Of a stretch of 64,000 nt of DNA, positions 25,888-36,007 are shown one piece after another. The notes below the pieces were generated by a model. That model worked only from the letters and a program-made list of their open reading frames with translations. It was not told the DNA's origin and did no database searches. The translations under genes and the position numbers were made by a program. This DNA is from a bacterium (GTDB lineage: Bacteria > SZUA-79 > Acidulodesulfobacterales > Acidulodesulfobacteraceae), in the NCBI GenBank assembly GCA_021777135.1, contig JAJYDX010000005.1, positions 62,001-126,000 of the forward strand, written 5' to 3'. How positions within the stretch are numbered: position 1 is the first letter of the stretch; each line of letters begins with the position of its first letter.

Positions 25888-27795
25888 TTAATTTTTGAAC
25901 TTAACCAGCATAAGAAAATAACACCTCATGCACCTTGTCGCTTCATAAACAACATCGTCGGCGGTTAAACCTTTATCGACCTCCATGAAATTACACACGC
26001 GCTTTTCGACTTCTTCTTCAATCTGCTTCGCCGGCGGATTTCCTGCCGGAAAATCGGTGTAGTCTATTATTTCTTTTTTGTCGTACACGCCTATATTTTC
26101 AAGCAAATATTCAAAAATACAATCGTCCGTCGCTTCGAAAGAACCGGTTCTTATATACTGGTCTATTCTTCTTGCCGCATTCTTGCCGTCGCGGTTTGAA
26201 GCTACGATGCTTAGGGGTCCCGTAAACGCGTCGCCGCCCGCAAATACGCCGGGCATATCCGTCATATGGGTAAAACCGTCAGCCATAATTATTTTGCCCC
26301 TGTCAGTTTTAATTTCCGGCGAATCTTTTAAAAAATCAAAATCAGGAACCTGTCCTACCGCCATAATAAACGAATCGCATTCTATTTCGAAATCGGAACC
26401 CGATACTTCTATGGGGCTTCTTCTACCGCTTTCATCGGGTTCGCCAAGCTTCATTTTTCTGCACTTGACGCCTTTGACTGCGCCGTTTTCCTGAATAATA
26501 CTTACAGGGTTAGTTAAAAATTCAAATTTAACGCCTTCTTTAATGGCGGTGTCTATTTCGTACGGCGCCGCGGGCATTTGCTCCCTAGCCCTTCTATACG
26601 CTACGATAACTTCTTTAAACCCTAATCTGATTGCGGTCCTGCAACAATCTATGGCTACGTTGCCGCCGCCTTCTATGATAACTTTCTTTCCGATTTCAAC
26701 TTTATTGCCAAGAGAAACATCCCTTAAAAATTTAACCCCTTCATAAAAACCTTTAAGATTGTCGTTCTCTCCGGGCAGTCCAATATTTTGACCTTTGTGT
26801 GCGCCGACCGCAAGAAAAACTGCCTTAAAATCACGTTCAAAAAGATCCTGAATCCTAAAATCGCTTCCAAGTTTTTGGTTTAATTTATAATCTATTCCAG
26901 TGGAAAGAATATAGTCAATTTCCTTATCTAAAAATTCTTTAGGCAACCTGTACTTTGGTATGCCTACATTAAGCATTCCACCTAAAACTGGCAACGATTC
27001 AAATATTACCGGTTTATAGCCCATCAAACGCAAATAATATGCGCAGCTTAAGCCGGCTGGACCGGAACCTACTATCGCTACCTTGATACCGTTGTCTTTT
27101 ATTGCAAACTTAGGCTTAATATCGGAATCAAATTCATTGTCAGCCGCAAATCTTCTGATTAAACATATCTGGATAGGCTCATCGACGTTAGCCCTGCGGC
27201 AATTATCCTGACAGGGATGAAAACATGTCCTTCCTAAAATTCCCGCTAACGGAGTATTTCTTCTCGCCGATTCCAGCGCATCCTCAAATCTGCCGTCTCT
27301 AACCTTTTCTATCCAGTTTGGAATATCAAGTTTTGACGGACAGCCGTTAATGCAAGGAGCGGTTACCTTTGTAATATAATCTCCTTTAGGGATAATTTCT
27401 TTATTTACTATGGCATTTTCAAAATCTTCTTTAAAATTATCTATTAGTTCTGTAACAGCCAACGGTCCCATAGTTCCAACGGTACATTTAGAAGAAGATA
27501 AAATCCATTCGCATTGGTTCTTTAGCCTGTCCAAATCTTCTAAAATAGCATGACCGTTACATATATGCTCAAGAATTTCGGAAGCAACCGATGTTCCAAT
27601 CATGCACGGAGTACAAACCCCGCATGAAATCTTTTGAAGCTCCTGCATATAACAACGCGCGAGGTCAACTTTATTATCCTCGTCGTCAAGCAATGCTACG
27701 CCTTTCCAATTAAGTATTGAAGATATTTCGTTATGACCGGTTCTTTTAAAAAACGAAGTATCTAATTTTGAACCAATTTTATTGATAATTTTCAT
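25888..27795 (-). CDS. Fusion of NuoF-type [4Fe-4S] domain with GltD-like FAD/NAD(P) oxidoreductase
   Basis: 635 aa, standing where nuoE-nuoF normally lie. Residues about 45-125 match the C-terminal cluster N3 domain of NuoF (SCGVCTPCMIGT: C58, C61, C64, with C104 in SKCTVGTMGPLA). The FMN/NADH-binding Rossmann domain and SLBB domain of NuoF are missing. Residues about 145-225 are the GltD N-terminal Fe-S domain (C148, C152, C191, C195, C199), about 238-270 the FAD site (VGSGPAGLS), and near residue 370 a second dinucleotide site (EGGGNVAIDCCR) followed by AYRRAREQMPA, a pattern of NADPH-using GltD/NfnB relatives. The C-terminus ends shortly after a CMRC motif. Likely the electron-input module of this complex I, oxidising NAD(P)H; the donor is inferred, not shown. 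Confidence 0.88.
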   Translation of the reverse strand: MKIINKIGSKLDTSFFKRTGHNEISSILNWKGVALLDDEDNKVDLARCYMQELQKISCGVCTPCMIGTSVASEILEHICNGHAILEDLDRLKNQCEWILSSSKCTVGTMGPLAVTELIDNFKEDFENAIVNKEIIPKGDYITKVTAPCINGCPSKLDIPNWIEKVRDGRFEDALESARRNTPLAGILGRTCFHPCQDNCRRANVDEPIQICLIRRFAADNEFDSDIKPKFAIKDNGIKVAIVGSGPAGLSCAYYLRLMGYKPVIFESLPVLGGMLNVGIPKYRLPKEFLDKEIDYILSTGIDYKLNQKLGSDFRIQDLFERDFKAVFLAVGAHKGQNIGLPGENDNLKGFYEGVKFLRDVSLGNKVEIGKKVIIEGGGNVAIDCCRTAIRLGFKEVIVAYRRAREQMPAAPYEIDTAIKEGVKFEFLTNPVSIIQENGAVKGVKCRKMKLGEPDESGRRSPIEVSGSDFEIECDSFIMAVGQVPDFDFLKDSPEIKTDRGKIIMADGFTHMTDMPGVFAGGDAFTGPLSIVASNRDGKNAARRIDQYIRTGSFEATDDCIFEYLLENIGVYDKKEIIDYTDFPAGNPPAKQIEEEVEKRVCNFMEVDKGLTADDVVYEATRCMRCYFLMLVKFKN

Positions 27796-27845
27796 ATAAT
27801 CTCGTTAATTAATATATGGCTAAATTTAATTTATAATAATTAAAG

Positions 27846-29045
27846 TTACCTGTCCACTTCTCCAAGCAATATATCTACGCTTCCCATGATAGCTATTAAA
27901 TCGGCTACCATATGTCCTTTAACCATTTTATTTAAAGCGCTTATATTGCAGAATGACGGCGGTCTCACTCTCATTCTGTATGGAAATGCAGAACCGTCCG
28001 ATACCAGATAAAAGCCTAATTCTCCTCTTGGGTTTTCTATGGAAACGTAAGCTTCTCCCTTAGGAGGCTTTATGCCTTCCATACCATATTTAAAAAGAGA
28101 AATCATACCCTCCATAGTTGTTAAAGCCCTCTTTTTTGGCGGAATGACGTAGTGCGGATATTCATCGTAACTTAAATATTCCCCTTCAGGAACATTCTCC
28201 ACCGCCTGCGAAATTATTTTAAGGCTCTGGCGCATTTCTTCCATTCTGACTAAATACCTGTCGTAAACATCTCCTGTTTCTCCCGTAGGTATCTCAAAAT
28301 CGAAATCCTCATAGCTAGAATATGGATTTGCCCTTCTGACGTCGTATTTTACACCGCTTCCCCTGAGCGACGGTCCGGTTAACGCAAAACCTATGGCATC
28401 TTCGGCAGAAATTATTCCTAAATTTTTCGTCCTTTCCAGCCATATTTTATTTTTTGTAAGCAAAGCTTCATATTCGCTTATTTTATCCGGAAAAATTTTA
28501 ATAAAGCTGCGGGTTTTATCGAAAAAATCTTTATGCGCGTCCATCGCAAGGCCGCCGACGCGGTAAAAGGAAGGGGTCATTCTGGCGCCGGTAACAGTTT
28601 CTATTATGTCTAATATAAGCTCTCTTTCACGGAAGCAGTATAAAAACTCGGTTAACGCTCCAAGGTCAACGGCATGCGTCGCAAGCCATACCAAATGCGA
28701 GCTAATCCTTGTAAATTCCGCAAGAATTACTCTTATGTATTCGGCTCTTTTAGGGGCTTTGACTCCGCAGAGTTTTTCAACCGCGAGTATATAGCCGAGA
28801 TTATTAGAAGCTCCGGCAACATAGTCCATCCTGTCGGTAATTGTTTCCGCCTGATGATATGTCTTAAATTCCGCGTATTTTTCCATGCTGGTATGCAGGT
28901 AGCCTATTATAGGCTCTGCATTGACGACGGTTTCTCCGTCTAGCTGGACTAAAACCCTTAGAACGCCATGAGTGGCAGGATGGGAAGGGCCTATATTTAA
29001 CGAAAACTTATCAGTTTCTATAAGAAAATCTTTATATTCGAACAT
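27846..29045 (-). CDS. nuoD: NADH-quinone oxidoreductase subunit D
   Basis: 399 aa, the 49-kDa homologue and quinone-site subunit. NIGPSHPATHGVLRV holds the conserved quinone-loop His, followed by GYLHTSMEKYAEFKTYHQAETITDRMDYV and the C-terminal GEVDR. It is separate from NuoC (fused in enterobacteria). Evolutionarily it derives from the NiFe-hydrogenase large subunit, but the metal-binding cysteines are absent as expected. Confidence 0.97.
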   Translation of the reverse strand: MFEYKDFLIETDKFSLNIGPSHPATHGVLRVLVQLDGETVVNAEPIIGYLHTSMEKYAEFKTYHQAETITDRMDYVAGASNNLGYILAVEKLCGVKAPKRAEYIRVILAEFTRISSHLVWLATHAVDLGALTEFLYCFRERELILDIIETVTGARMTPSFYRVGGLAMDAHKDFFDKTRSFIKIFPDKISEYEALLTKNKIWLERTKNLGIISAEDAIGFALTGPSLRGSGVKYDVRRANPYSSYEDFDFEIPTGETGDVYDRYLVRMEEMRQSLKIISQAVENVPEGEYLSYDEYPHYVIPPKKRALTTMEGMISLFKYGMEGIKPPKGEAYVSIENPRGELGFYLVSDGSAFPYRMRVRPPSFCNISALNKMVKGHMVADLIAIMGSVDILLGEVDR

Positions 29046-29091
29046 CTGCCGATTACGCTTAAGTTGTTATATTTTTTTAAAAGTCTATGTA

Positions 29092-29595
29092 TTATTCTAT
29101 ATATCCCGGAGCGTCCATTTTAATTTCTTCAGGCTCCGGTCTTTTTCTTAAAGGATAATCTTTAAGAAGGGGGTGTCCGTCCCAGTCGTCGGGATTTAAT
29201 ATTCTTTTTAAGTCCGGATGATTTTTAAATTTTAAACCGAACATATCGTACACTTCTCTTTCAAACCAGTCAGCGGAATCATAAAGCGGCGTTAGACTAG
29301 GATATTCCGTTTCTTCTACTTTACTAGAAACCTTAACAAAAATCCTGAAGTTATTTTTCATCGAGTATAAATTATAAATCACTTCTACCCTTTCCGCTTT
29401 TTTTGGATAATCTACGGCAAATAAATCGGACAGCATATCAAATTCTAATCTGGTATCCGACTTTAAAAAGGAGGCAAATTCTATTAAATCCTCTTTTTTA
29501 ATCTGTATATGGGCGTCGCCGTTAACGGTATCCGTAGAAACGATAGATTTAGGCTTGGCTTCTTTTATGACTGTCAGTGCAAACATTAAGTCCAT
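29092..29595 (-). CDS. nuoC: NADH-quinone oxidoreductase subunit C
   Basis: 167 aa, 30-kDa subunit. PLYDSADWFEREVYDMFGLKFKNHPDLKRIL followed by WDGHPLLKDYPL is the family signature. Peripheral arm, no cofactor. It is 10 bases downstream of nuoB and 46 upstream of nuoD. Confidence 0.96.
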   Translation of the reverse strand: MDLMFALTVIKEAKPKSIVSTDTVNGDAHIQIKKEDLIEFASFLKSDTRLEFDMLSDLFAVDYPKKAERVEVIYNLYSMKNNFRIFVKVSSKVEETEYPSLTPLYDSADWFEREVYDMFGLKFKNHPDLKRILNPDDWDGHPLLKDYPLRKRPEPEEIKMDAPGYIE

Positions 29596-29605
29596 ATTTA
29601 AATAT

Positions 29606-30100
29606 TTATCTTATAAGTTTAGGAGGTTCCTCATTTTTGATAGTTCCCTTTTCTATCTTTTCCTGAAGCTTAACTATGCCGTAAATAAGAGCTTCCGGTC
29701 TTGGAGGACAGCCCGGTATATAGACGTCGACCGGAATTATCCTGTCTACGCCCTGAACTACGCTGTAAACATTAAAAAGTCCTCCGGACGACGCACAGTC
29801 GCCCATTGCGATAACCCACTTAGGGTTGGGCATCTGATCGTAAATTCTCTTAACCATTGGAGCCATTTTATATGAAACCCTGCCGGATACGATAATTAAA
29901 TCGGATTGCCTGGGGCTCGACCTGAAAATTAATCCCAATCTGTCGAAATCGTATCTTGAGGAAGCGACGGTCATCATCTCGATAGCACAGCATGCAAGAC
30001 CGAAAGTAGCAGGCCATATAGACCATTTTCTGCCCCACGAAACTATTTTATCTAAAGAAGCCGTGATGATATTATCGCCTAAATGCTCTTCTATTCCCAT
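29606..30100 (-). CDS. nuoB: NADH-quinone oxidoreductase subunit B
   Basis: 164 aa, holds terminal cluster N2. [11 protein letters not shown] gives the tandem cysteines, and GDCASSGG and [12 protein letters not shown] the other two ligands. SRYDFDRLG and GRVSYKMAP line the quinone cavity. Its start overlaps the end of nuoA by 10 bases. Confidence 0.97.
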   Translation of the reverse strand: MGIEEHLGDNIITASLDKIVSWGRKWSIWPATFGLACCAIEMMTVASSRYDFDRLGLIFRSSPRQSDLIIVSGRVSYKMAPMVKRIYDQMPNPKWVIAMGDCASSGGLFNVYSVVQGVDRIIPVDVYIPGCPPRPEALIYGIVKLQEKIEKGTIKNEEPPKLIR

Positions 30101-30447
30101 CTCAGCGCTCCTTTAAGCCATACATACATTAAACCTAAAACTAGTATTATAATAAAAAAGAACATTTCTATAAAACCTAAAAAACCTAATTTATAAAAAA
30201 TTACTGCCCAAGGAAATAAAAAAAGAGCTTCGACGTCGAATAAAAGAAAAAAAATAGCGACGAGATAAAATTTAATATCAAATCTTATATGGGGTTCGCC
30301 GGTCGGCTCCACCCCGCATTCGTAAGCTTTTAACTTTCCGGCTTCAAAAGTTTTTTTTCCAATAAAATTAGAGGCTATTATAGTAAAAACCGCAAATAAA
30401 ATTGCTACGGCGAGCATTATAAGAATAGGCAGAAAAGAATTCAACAA
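30091..30447 (-). CDS. nuoA: NADH-quinone oxidoreductase subunit A
   Basis: 118 aa, three membrane helices. [42 protein letters not shown] is unmistakable, with the ECG cysteine loop and the conserved membrane acids. The start is a TTG: two adjacent TTG codons (30447 and 30444) follow a GGGAG by 2 and 5 bases, so the second (117 aa) is the better-spaced one. First gene of the nuo operon. Confidence 0.95.
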   Translation of the reverse strand: MLNSFLPILIMLAVAILFAVFTIIASNFIGKKTFEAGKLKAYECGVEPTGEPHIRFDIKFYLVAIFFLLFDVEALFLFPWAVIFYKLGFLGFIEMFFFIIILVLGLMYVWLKGALRWE

Positions 30448-30497
30448 AACTCCCTTAATTTTTAAATTTTTTATTAATTAAAAATTACCTAATATGA

Positions 30498-30526
30498 AAT
30501 ATATCATAGGAAAACTGCTTAATCAA
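30498..30526 (-). promoter_or_regulatory. Probable promoter of the nuo operon
   Basis: On the minus strand TTGATT (30521-30526), 17 bases, then TATATT (30498-30503) preceded by TGA, giving an extended -10. The start would be near 30491, about 45 bases before nuoA. It is the only good promoter seen between pepA and nuoA and would serve the 13-gene operon and possibly ispE-spoVG. Confidence 0.6.
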
Positions 30527-30575
30527 CAAAAACTTTCATTTTGCGGTAAATTGTAAAACCATAAAAAATATATCT

Positions 30576-32123
30576 TTAAATTTTGTGCTGACTCAAATAG
30601 TAAAGCAAAGTTCTAGCTCCTACGCCGGTAGCTCCTTTCGTATTATAATTGAAACCGGTTTTTGTGAATGAGGGACCGGCTATATCTATGTGGCACCATT
30701 TGATTTTTTCCGGAACAAATTCCTCGAGAAACATTCCTGCCGTAATAGCCCCGCCGTACCTGTTGCCTACGTTTTTTAAATCTGCCACCGGACTAGACAG
30801 CTTTTCCCTCATATTGTCGTCGAAAGGGAGTTCCCACATTCTTTCGCCGGAAATATTGCTTACGGATATTATACTATTTATTAAATCTTTATCGTTGCCC
30901 ATAACGCCCGATGTATATTCTCCAAGCGCGATAACGCAGGCTCCTGTTAAAGTAGCAAGGTCTATTATTTCGTCGACGCCAAGATCCGACGCGAACGCTA
31001 AAGCATCCGCGAGAGTAAGCCTGCCTTCGGCATCGGTGTTTTCTATTTCTATAGTTTTTCCGTTAAGAGCTTTAACTACGTCGTCCGGTCTTTGCGCTCC
31101 TCCGTCAGGCATATTTTCGCACGCGGCTATAATACCGTGAACTTCTATGTCTATATCAAATTTCTCTATGTATTTCATAACGCCTAGGACCGCACAGGCT
31201 CCGGACTTATCGGATTTCATGGTGGTCATAAAGTCCGCGGGCTTAAGGGAAAGTCCGCCGCTGTCAAATGTTATTCCTTTTCCTATGATAGCTATCTTTT
31301 TTATTTTTTTGTTTTTTGATTTATTTTCGGGTCTATAGGTCAAATGTATGAACCTCGGCGGATTTTTAGACCCCTGCCCCACGCCGTAAAAAGCGTTCAT
31401 TCCTTTTTTGACTATTTCTTTCTCGTTAAATATTTCACATTTTATTTTTGTTCCGGCGGATATATCTTTGGCAATTTCAGATAAGTATTCCGGCGTAACT
31501 ACGTTTCCGGGTTCGTTGACTATGTCGCGCGCGAAATTAGCGGCGGAGGCAGTTTTTCTGCCGAAATCAAAACCGCTTTCCAGAGTGTTAATTATATCCC
31601 TGGTTACTTTTAAGCCGTCAAAATAAACGCTTACGTTTTCAGGATGAACAGTTTTATTATTATTTTTATCTTTGGAAATATATTTTTTAAATTCGTATAG
31701 CCCTAATTCTGCCCCTTCCGCTATAGACGCGGATAAATAAAAAAGTCCGCTTTTAATGTAATATTCTTTTGAAGGCAATTCGGGAATTATAAAAATCACG
31801 TCTTTAATTTTATTTGTTCTGGCTATTCTTGAAGCTCCGGATATAAAACTTCTAATGCAATCGTAATCAAACCTGTTTTTTTTATCAAGTCCGTAAACTA
31901 AAGAATAAAGCGGGAATTCTACAGCCAAGCTTTTACCTTTTTTTGCCTTAAAATCAAGCTGTTTAATTCTTTTATAGATAAAATCAAATTTCTTAAGATT
32001 CTTATTCCGCAAAAAATTATTTTCTTCTCCCTGAAAAACTCCGAATACAAAAATACGGTCAAATTCCTTTGACTTTTTTTCTTCCAAAACCGGTTCTATA
32101 GAATCTATAATTTTAAATTTCAA
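30576..32123 (-). CDS. pepA: Leucyl aminopeptidase (M17)
   Basis: 515 aa. Cytoplasmic di-zinc exopeptidase. The catalytic half keeps all signatures: GKGITFDSGGLSLKP (Lys/Asp), MKSDKSGACAVLG, and the family motif NTDAEGRLTLADAL with the metal-binding Asp/Glu and catalytic Arg. The N-terminal ~170 residues are a diverged macro-like domain. Some PepA also bind DNA; nothing here proves it. 38 bases after acs. Confidence 0.94.
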   Translation of the reverse strand: MKFKIIDSIEPVLEEKKSKEFDRIFVFGVFQGEENNFLRNKNLKKFDFIYKRIKQLDFKAKKGKSLAVEFPLYSLVYGLDKKNRFDYDCIRSFISGASRIARTNKIKDVIFIIPELPSKEYYIKSGLFYLSASIAEGAELGLYEFKKYISKDKNNNKTVHPENVSVYFDGLKVTRDIINTLESGFDFGRKTASAANFARDIVNEPGNVVTPEYLSEIAKDISAGTKIKCEIFNEKEIVKKGMNAFYGVGQGSKNPPRFIHLTYRPENKSKNKKIKKIAIIGKGITFDSGGLSLKPADFMTTMKSDKSGACAVLGVMKYIEKFDIDIEVHGIIAACENMPDGGAQRPDDVVKALNGKTIEIENTDAEGRLTLADALAFASDLGVDEIIDLATLTGACVIALGEYTSGVMGNDKDLINSIISVSNISGERMWELPFDDNMREKLSSPVADLKNVGNRYGGAITAGMFLEEFVPEKIKWCHIDIAGPSFTKTGFNYNTKGATGVGARTLLYYLSQHKI

Positions 32124-32161
32124 CTTAAATCCTCCGTCTTAATCATAATTAGTTTATCGTA

Positions 32162-34093
32162 TTATTCTTCTTCTATAGTGGATAAATCGCCCTCGTCTAT
32201 TCCCATTTCCCTCGCCTTTAATACCCTTCTCATAATCTTTCCGCTTCTGGTTTTTGGGAGGGAGGCTACAAATTCTATTTCATCTGGTTTTGCAATTGGA
32301 CCCAATGTTTTGCCGACATTGGCTTTAATATCGTCCAAAAGGGCGTCGTTTTGCTCGATGCCCGGTTTAAGGACTACAAAAGCTTTAATGGAATTGCCTT
32401 TAACGTCGTGGGGCTTGCCTATAACGGCGGACTCGGCCACAGATTCATGGGTTATTATGGCGCTTTCTATTTCGGCTGTACCCAGCCTGTAACCTGAAAC
32501 TTTTATTACGTCGTCTATTCTTCCCATAACGTAAAAATATCCGTCTTCGTCACGCTTTGCGGTATCTCCGGCAAGATATACCCCGCTAAATTTAGAAAAA
32601 TACGTGTCCTTATATCTGTTTTCGTCTTTATAAATAGTTCTCATCATTGCTGGCCAAGGTTTTTTTACTACAAGATATCCGCCTTTGTCAGCTTTAACGC
32701 TTTTACCGTTTTCGTCGAATATATCGGCATCTATTCCAAGAAATGGCTTTCCGCAAGAACCAGGCTTTAAAGACATAGTAGGAACAGGGGTTATTAAGAA
32801 CATCCCTGATTCCGTCTGCCACCATGTATCCATTATAGGACATCTTTCTTTGCCGATATGCTTGTAATACCAGCGCCATACTTCAGGATTTATCGGTTCG
32901 CCTACGCTGCCTAATATTTTAAGGGAACTAAGATTATGCCTGTTAGGCCAGTTTTCCCCGAATCGCATAACGCCTCTTATCGCGGTTGGAGAAGTATAAA
33001 AAATATTGACTCCGTGCTTTTCGACTATTTTCCACCATCTATCAGGATATGGATAATAAGGGGAACCTTCGACCATAAGGGTCGTCGCGCCGTTTATTAA
33101 AGGTCCGTATATAATGTAAGAATGTCCCGTTATCCATCCCGGGTCGGCGGCACACCAGTAAGTATCGTTATCTTTAATGTTGAAAACATACTTGGAAGTT
33201 ATATAAGTCCCTACCGAATACCCGCCGTGGACATGAAGGATTCCTTTGGGCTTACCTGTCGTTCCAGACGTATAAAGTATGAAGAGAGGGTCCTCGGAAT
33301 CTAGTTCTTCAGTTTTTAAGTACGGATTTGCTATAGGCAGTTTCATAAGTTCGTCGTAGTAAAAATCTCTGGAATTGTCCATGGCAACATTATGGTATGT
33401 TCTTTTAACGACGATTACGGTTTGGACAACGGGTGATTTAGTTACGGCCTCATCCGCTATTTTTTTTAGTTCTATTATCTTGCCTCCCCTTAAAGCGCCG
33501 TCCGCTGTAATAAGCAGTTTGCTCTGCGCGTCGAGTATTCTGTCCTTTAACGCCAAAGCTGAAAATCCGGCATATACGACGCTGTGAATCGCGCCTATTT
33601 TTGCGCACGCAAGCATGCTAATTGCGATTTCCGGTATATTAGGAAGATATATGGTAACGGTATCGCCTTTTTTTATTCCAAAGCTTTTAAGAACGTTTGC
33701 AAATTTATTAACTTCTTTATATAAAGAAAAATATGTATAAACCCTTTCCTTGCCATCCTCGCCTTCCCATATAATAGCAAGCTTGTTTTTGCGGAATGTC
33801 GTTATATGCCTGTCTAACGCATTATGAACGATATTTGTTTTTCCTCCGGTAAACCACTTATAAAAGGGAGGGTTAGACGCGTCAAGAACCTTGTCGTAGC
33901 GTTTAAACCAGTCTAACTGCTTTGCCGTTTCGTCCCAAAACTTTTCATTTTCATTTATGGAATATTCGTAAAGCTTATCGTAGTCTTCCAAATAGCTGTT
34001 TTTTAAAGTTTCCTTAGATGGCGCGTATATGTCTTTCGTATTCGCTAAACTGTCAAAAGTCGATTTGCGGGAACCCCCTTCGTTGTTATTCAA
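32162..34093 (-). CDS. acs: Acetyl-CoA synthetase (AMP-forming)
   Basis: 643 aa, full length. Makes acetyl-CoA from acetate, ATP and CoA via acetyl-AMP. Core motif YTSGTTGKPKGILHVHGGY binds ATP, then DTWWQTESGMFLITP, AGDTAKRDEDGYFYVMGR, and the A10 motif LPKTRSGKIMRR with the Lys that is acetylated in regulated Acs enzymes. It lies between the heme chemoreceptor gene and pepA with short gaps, which suggests co-transcription. Confidence 0.96.
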   Translation of the reverse strand: MNNNEGGSRKSTFDSLANTKDIYAPSKETLKNSYLEDYDKLYEYSINENEKFWDETAKQLDWFKRYDKVLDASNPPFYKWFTGGKTNIVHNALDRHITTFRKNKLAIIWEGEDGKERVYTYFSLYKEVNKFANVLKSFGIKKGDTVTIYLPNIPEIAISMLACAKIGAIHSVVYAGFSALALKDRILDAQSKLLITADGALRGGKIIELKKIADEAVTKSPVVQTVIVVKRTYHNVAMDNSRDFYYDELMKLPIANPYLKTEELDSEDPLFILYTSGTTGKPKGILHVHGGYSVGTYITSKYVFNIKDNDTYWCAADPGWITGHSYIIYGPLINGATTLMVEGSPYYPYPDRWWKIVEKHGVNIFYTSPTAIRGVMRFGENWPNRHNLSSLKILGSVGEPINPEVWRWYYKHIGKERCPIMDTWWQTESGMFLITPVPTMSLKPGSCGKPFLGIDADIFDENGKSVKADKGGYLVVKKPWPAMMRTIYKDENRYKDTYFSKFSGVYLAGDTAKRDEDGYFYVMGRIDDVIKVSGYRLGTAEIESAIITHESVAESAVIGKPHDVKGNSIKAFVVLKPGIEQNDALLDDIKANVGKTLGPIAKPDEIEFVASLPKTRSGKIMRRVLKAREMGIDEGDLSTIEEE

Positions 34094-34123
34094 GATAAAC
34101 CGCCCTCCTTTTTTAAATAAGTT

Positions 34124-35911
34124 TTAATATTTAAATTTCTTTAAGATTCCAATTAATTTTTCTAACTCTCCGTAAATAGAAGCAGCTTCCTGAGCTGTAT
34201 TAGAAGACTTTTCAGAATTAGCCACCGAAAGATTAGATACCGATTCGATATTTTGTGATATTTCGTTGGTTGCGGCAGTCTGTTCCTCCGATGCGGCTGC
34301 TATCGAGCTAATCTGGTCTGTTAAGCTCATTATGCTTTTTTCAATGCCGTCTAAGGATTCGCCTGCTTTAGAAGCATAATTAACCGAAGAATCGACTTCG
34401 CTTAGCGTTTTATCCATTGAAGTTTTAGTATCCTGCGTGCTCTGCTGCATAGTCTGGACCTTTGACACTATTTCCTTAGTGGCTTTAACGGTTCTTTCAG
34501 CTAATTTTCTTACCTCGTCTGCTACCACGGCAAATCCCCTGCCCGATTCTCCGGCGCGGGCAGCCTCGATTGCGGCGTTAAGGGCAAGAAGGTTGGTCTG
34601 GTCGGCTATATCGTTAATAACGGAAATAATCTCTCCTATCTCAAAAGAACTTTTTTCAAGTCCGCTTATCAGGCTGCCTAACTGCTTCGTGAGGACGGCG
34701 ACGTTTTTAATGCCGGAAATAGATTTTTCTACTATGTCGAAACCGTCTTTGGCGCTGTCAGACGCTTCTTTTGCTATAGAGCTAACGTTTTGGGTGTTCT
34801 TGGCGATTTCTTTTATAGTCTGGGACATTTCTTCCGAAGCCGCGGCTACGTGTGTAGCAATTTCCGCCTGTTCCTGAGCCTTACTGCTTATTTCGTCGAC
34901 ATGCCCTTCTATCGTCGTACTGACATCGACAATGGTCATTGCCTCTTCCGTTATCGATTTTACTATTTCCCTTATATCTATAATGAACTTATTGAATTCA
35001 TTGACAACCGAGGTTATCTCGTCATAAACAGAATTTTTATAAACATTACACTTTACGCAAATTTGCTCTCCTTTATCTCCATACCTTTCAATCTGCTTAT
35101 CCCAGCATCTAGTTTCAAGTTCTGATTCTTCCAGCATACATTTTTTATAACGTTTGTCCATGATAGCTTTCTTATCGTAACAATCCATAGGGATTAGCTT
35201 GCTTAAATCGCCTTCCCCTTTAGATATGTCCCTGACTCTGTGGTAGAAAACAGTGATAGGCTTGATAAATGCTTGCCTAAGAAGAACATATATTATAAAT
35301 ATAGATAAAATAATAAGTATAATCGAGAAAATAATAATATTTCTCATGAAAAAATTTGAAGCGTTTATCGTGTTCTTCAAAGAATAAACCAGCTCGACTC
35401 CGCCCAAGACCGTTCCTGCCTTAACGGTATGGCACATAAGGCAGTCTATGCCGCGGGACATTTTTTCAGCCGTAAATGGAACTCCTACTTTTAAATATTT
35501 CTGCCCGTTTTTTTCATAAACTTCCGTAATCTCTTTTTTAGAATTAAGTATTTCCTGGTCAAATTTAGACGTTGGGACTTCCTGCTTTAAACCTGCGCCG
35601 AATTCTTTATTAACGGCGCTGCCCCTTACCACTTTAAAATATTTAATTCCTTTAATTTTTTGATATATGCCGAATAACTGCCGCCTGTCAGATTTTTTAG
35701 CGATAGTGCCGTTAAGCATCATGCCGTTCATACTTGACAGCATGGTCTTAGCGGTAACTACGGCATCGAAAGACGTAGTTTTTACGGACATTTTATTCTG
35801 GTAAAATACCGCGTAATATGTCAAAAAAGAAAGCATTAAAACTAATATTACAAAAATTAAAACTAGTAGTTTGGTCTTAATAGAAACCTTTTTCATCCTT
35901 GAAAAGTCCAT
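34124..35911 (-). CDS. Methyl-accepting chemotaxis protein with periplasmic heme-c site
   Basis: 595 aa. TM1 is about 13-34 and TM2 about 190-212. The periplasmic sensor (35-189) has a c-type heme motif C157-L-M-C160-H161, as in DUF3365/Tll0287-like heme PAS sensors of Geobacter chemoreceptors. After TM2 the HAMP region carries an insertion with five cysteines (C244, C258, C269, C285, C288), then the signalling hairpin with [18 protein letters not shown] (tip). No C-terminal CheR pentapeptide is seen. Likely a redox, O2 or NO sensor feeding CheA. A GGGGGG site precedes ATG 35911. The 96 bases upstream hold no clear promoter. Confidence 0.9.
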   Translation of the reverse strand: MDFSRMKKVSIKTKLLVLIFVILVLMLSFLTYYAVFYQNKMSVKTTSFDAVVTAKTMLSSMNGMMLNGTIAKKSDRRQLFGIYQKIKGIKYFKVVRGSAVNKEFGAGLKQEVPTSKFDQEILNSKKEITEVYEKNGQKYLKVGVPFTAEKMSRGIDCLMCHTVKAGTVLGGVELVYSLKNTINASNFFMRNIIIFSIILIILSIFIIYVLLRQAFIKPITVFYHRVRDISKGEGDLSKLIPMDCYDKKAIMDKRYKKCMLEESELETRCWDKQIERYGDKGEQICVKCNVYKNSVYDEITSVVNEFNKFIIDIREIVKSITEEAMTIVDVSTTIEGHVDEISSKAQEQAEIATHVAAASEEMSQTIKEIAKNTQNVSSIAKEASDSAKDGFDIVEKSISGIKNVAVLTKQLGSLISGLEKSSFEIGEIISVINDIADQTNLLALNAAIEAARAGESGRGFAVVADEVRKLAERTVKATKEIVSKVQTMQQSTQDTKTSMDKTLSEVDSSVNYASKAGESLDGIEKSIMSLTDQISSIAAASEEQTAATNEISQNIESVSNLSVANSEKSSNTAQEAASIYGELEKLIGILKKFKY

Positions 35912-36007
35912 ATAACAACCCCCCAGCGTTAAATTAAAAAAAATATATACCGCATTACCTACTCGTATTTTATCAATTTTAAATCAAGTAGATAAAAAAA
36001 TAAATGA

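Noticed and set aside
25888-25960. Possible frameshift at the end of the NuoF/GltD fusion
   Set aside because: The end CMRCYFLMLVKFKN is followed by a clean TAA and the next gene in register of spacing; no downstream frame continues a family motif.
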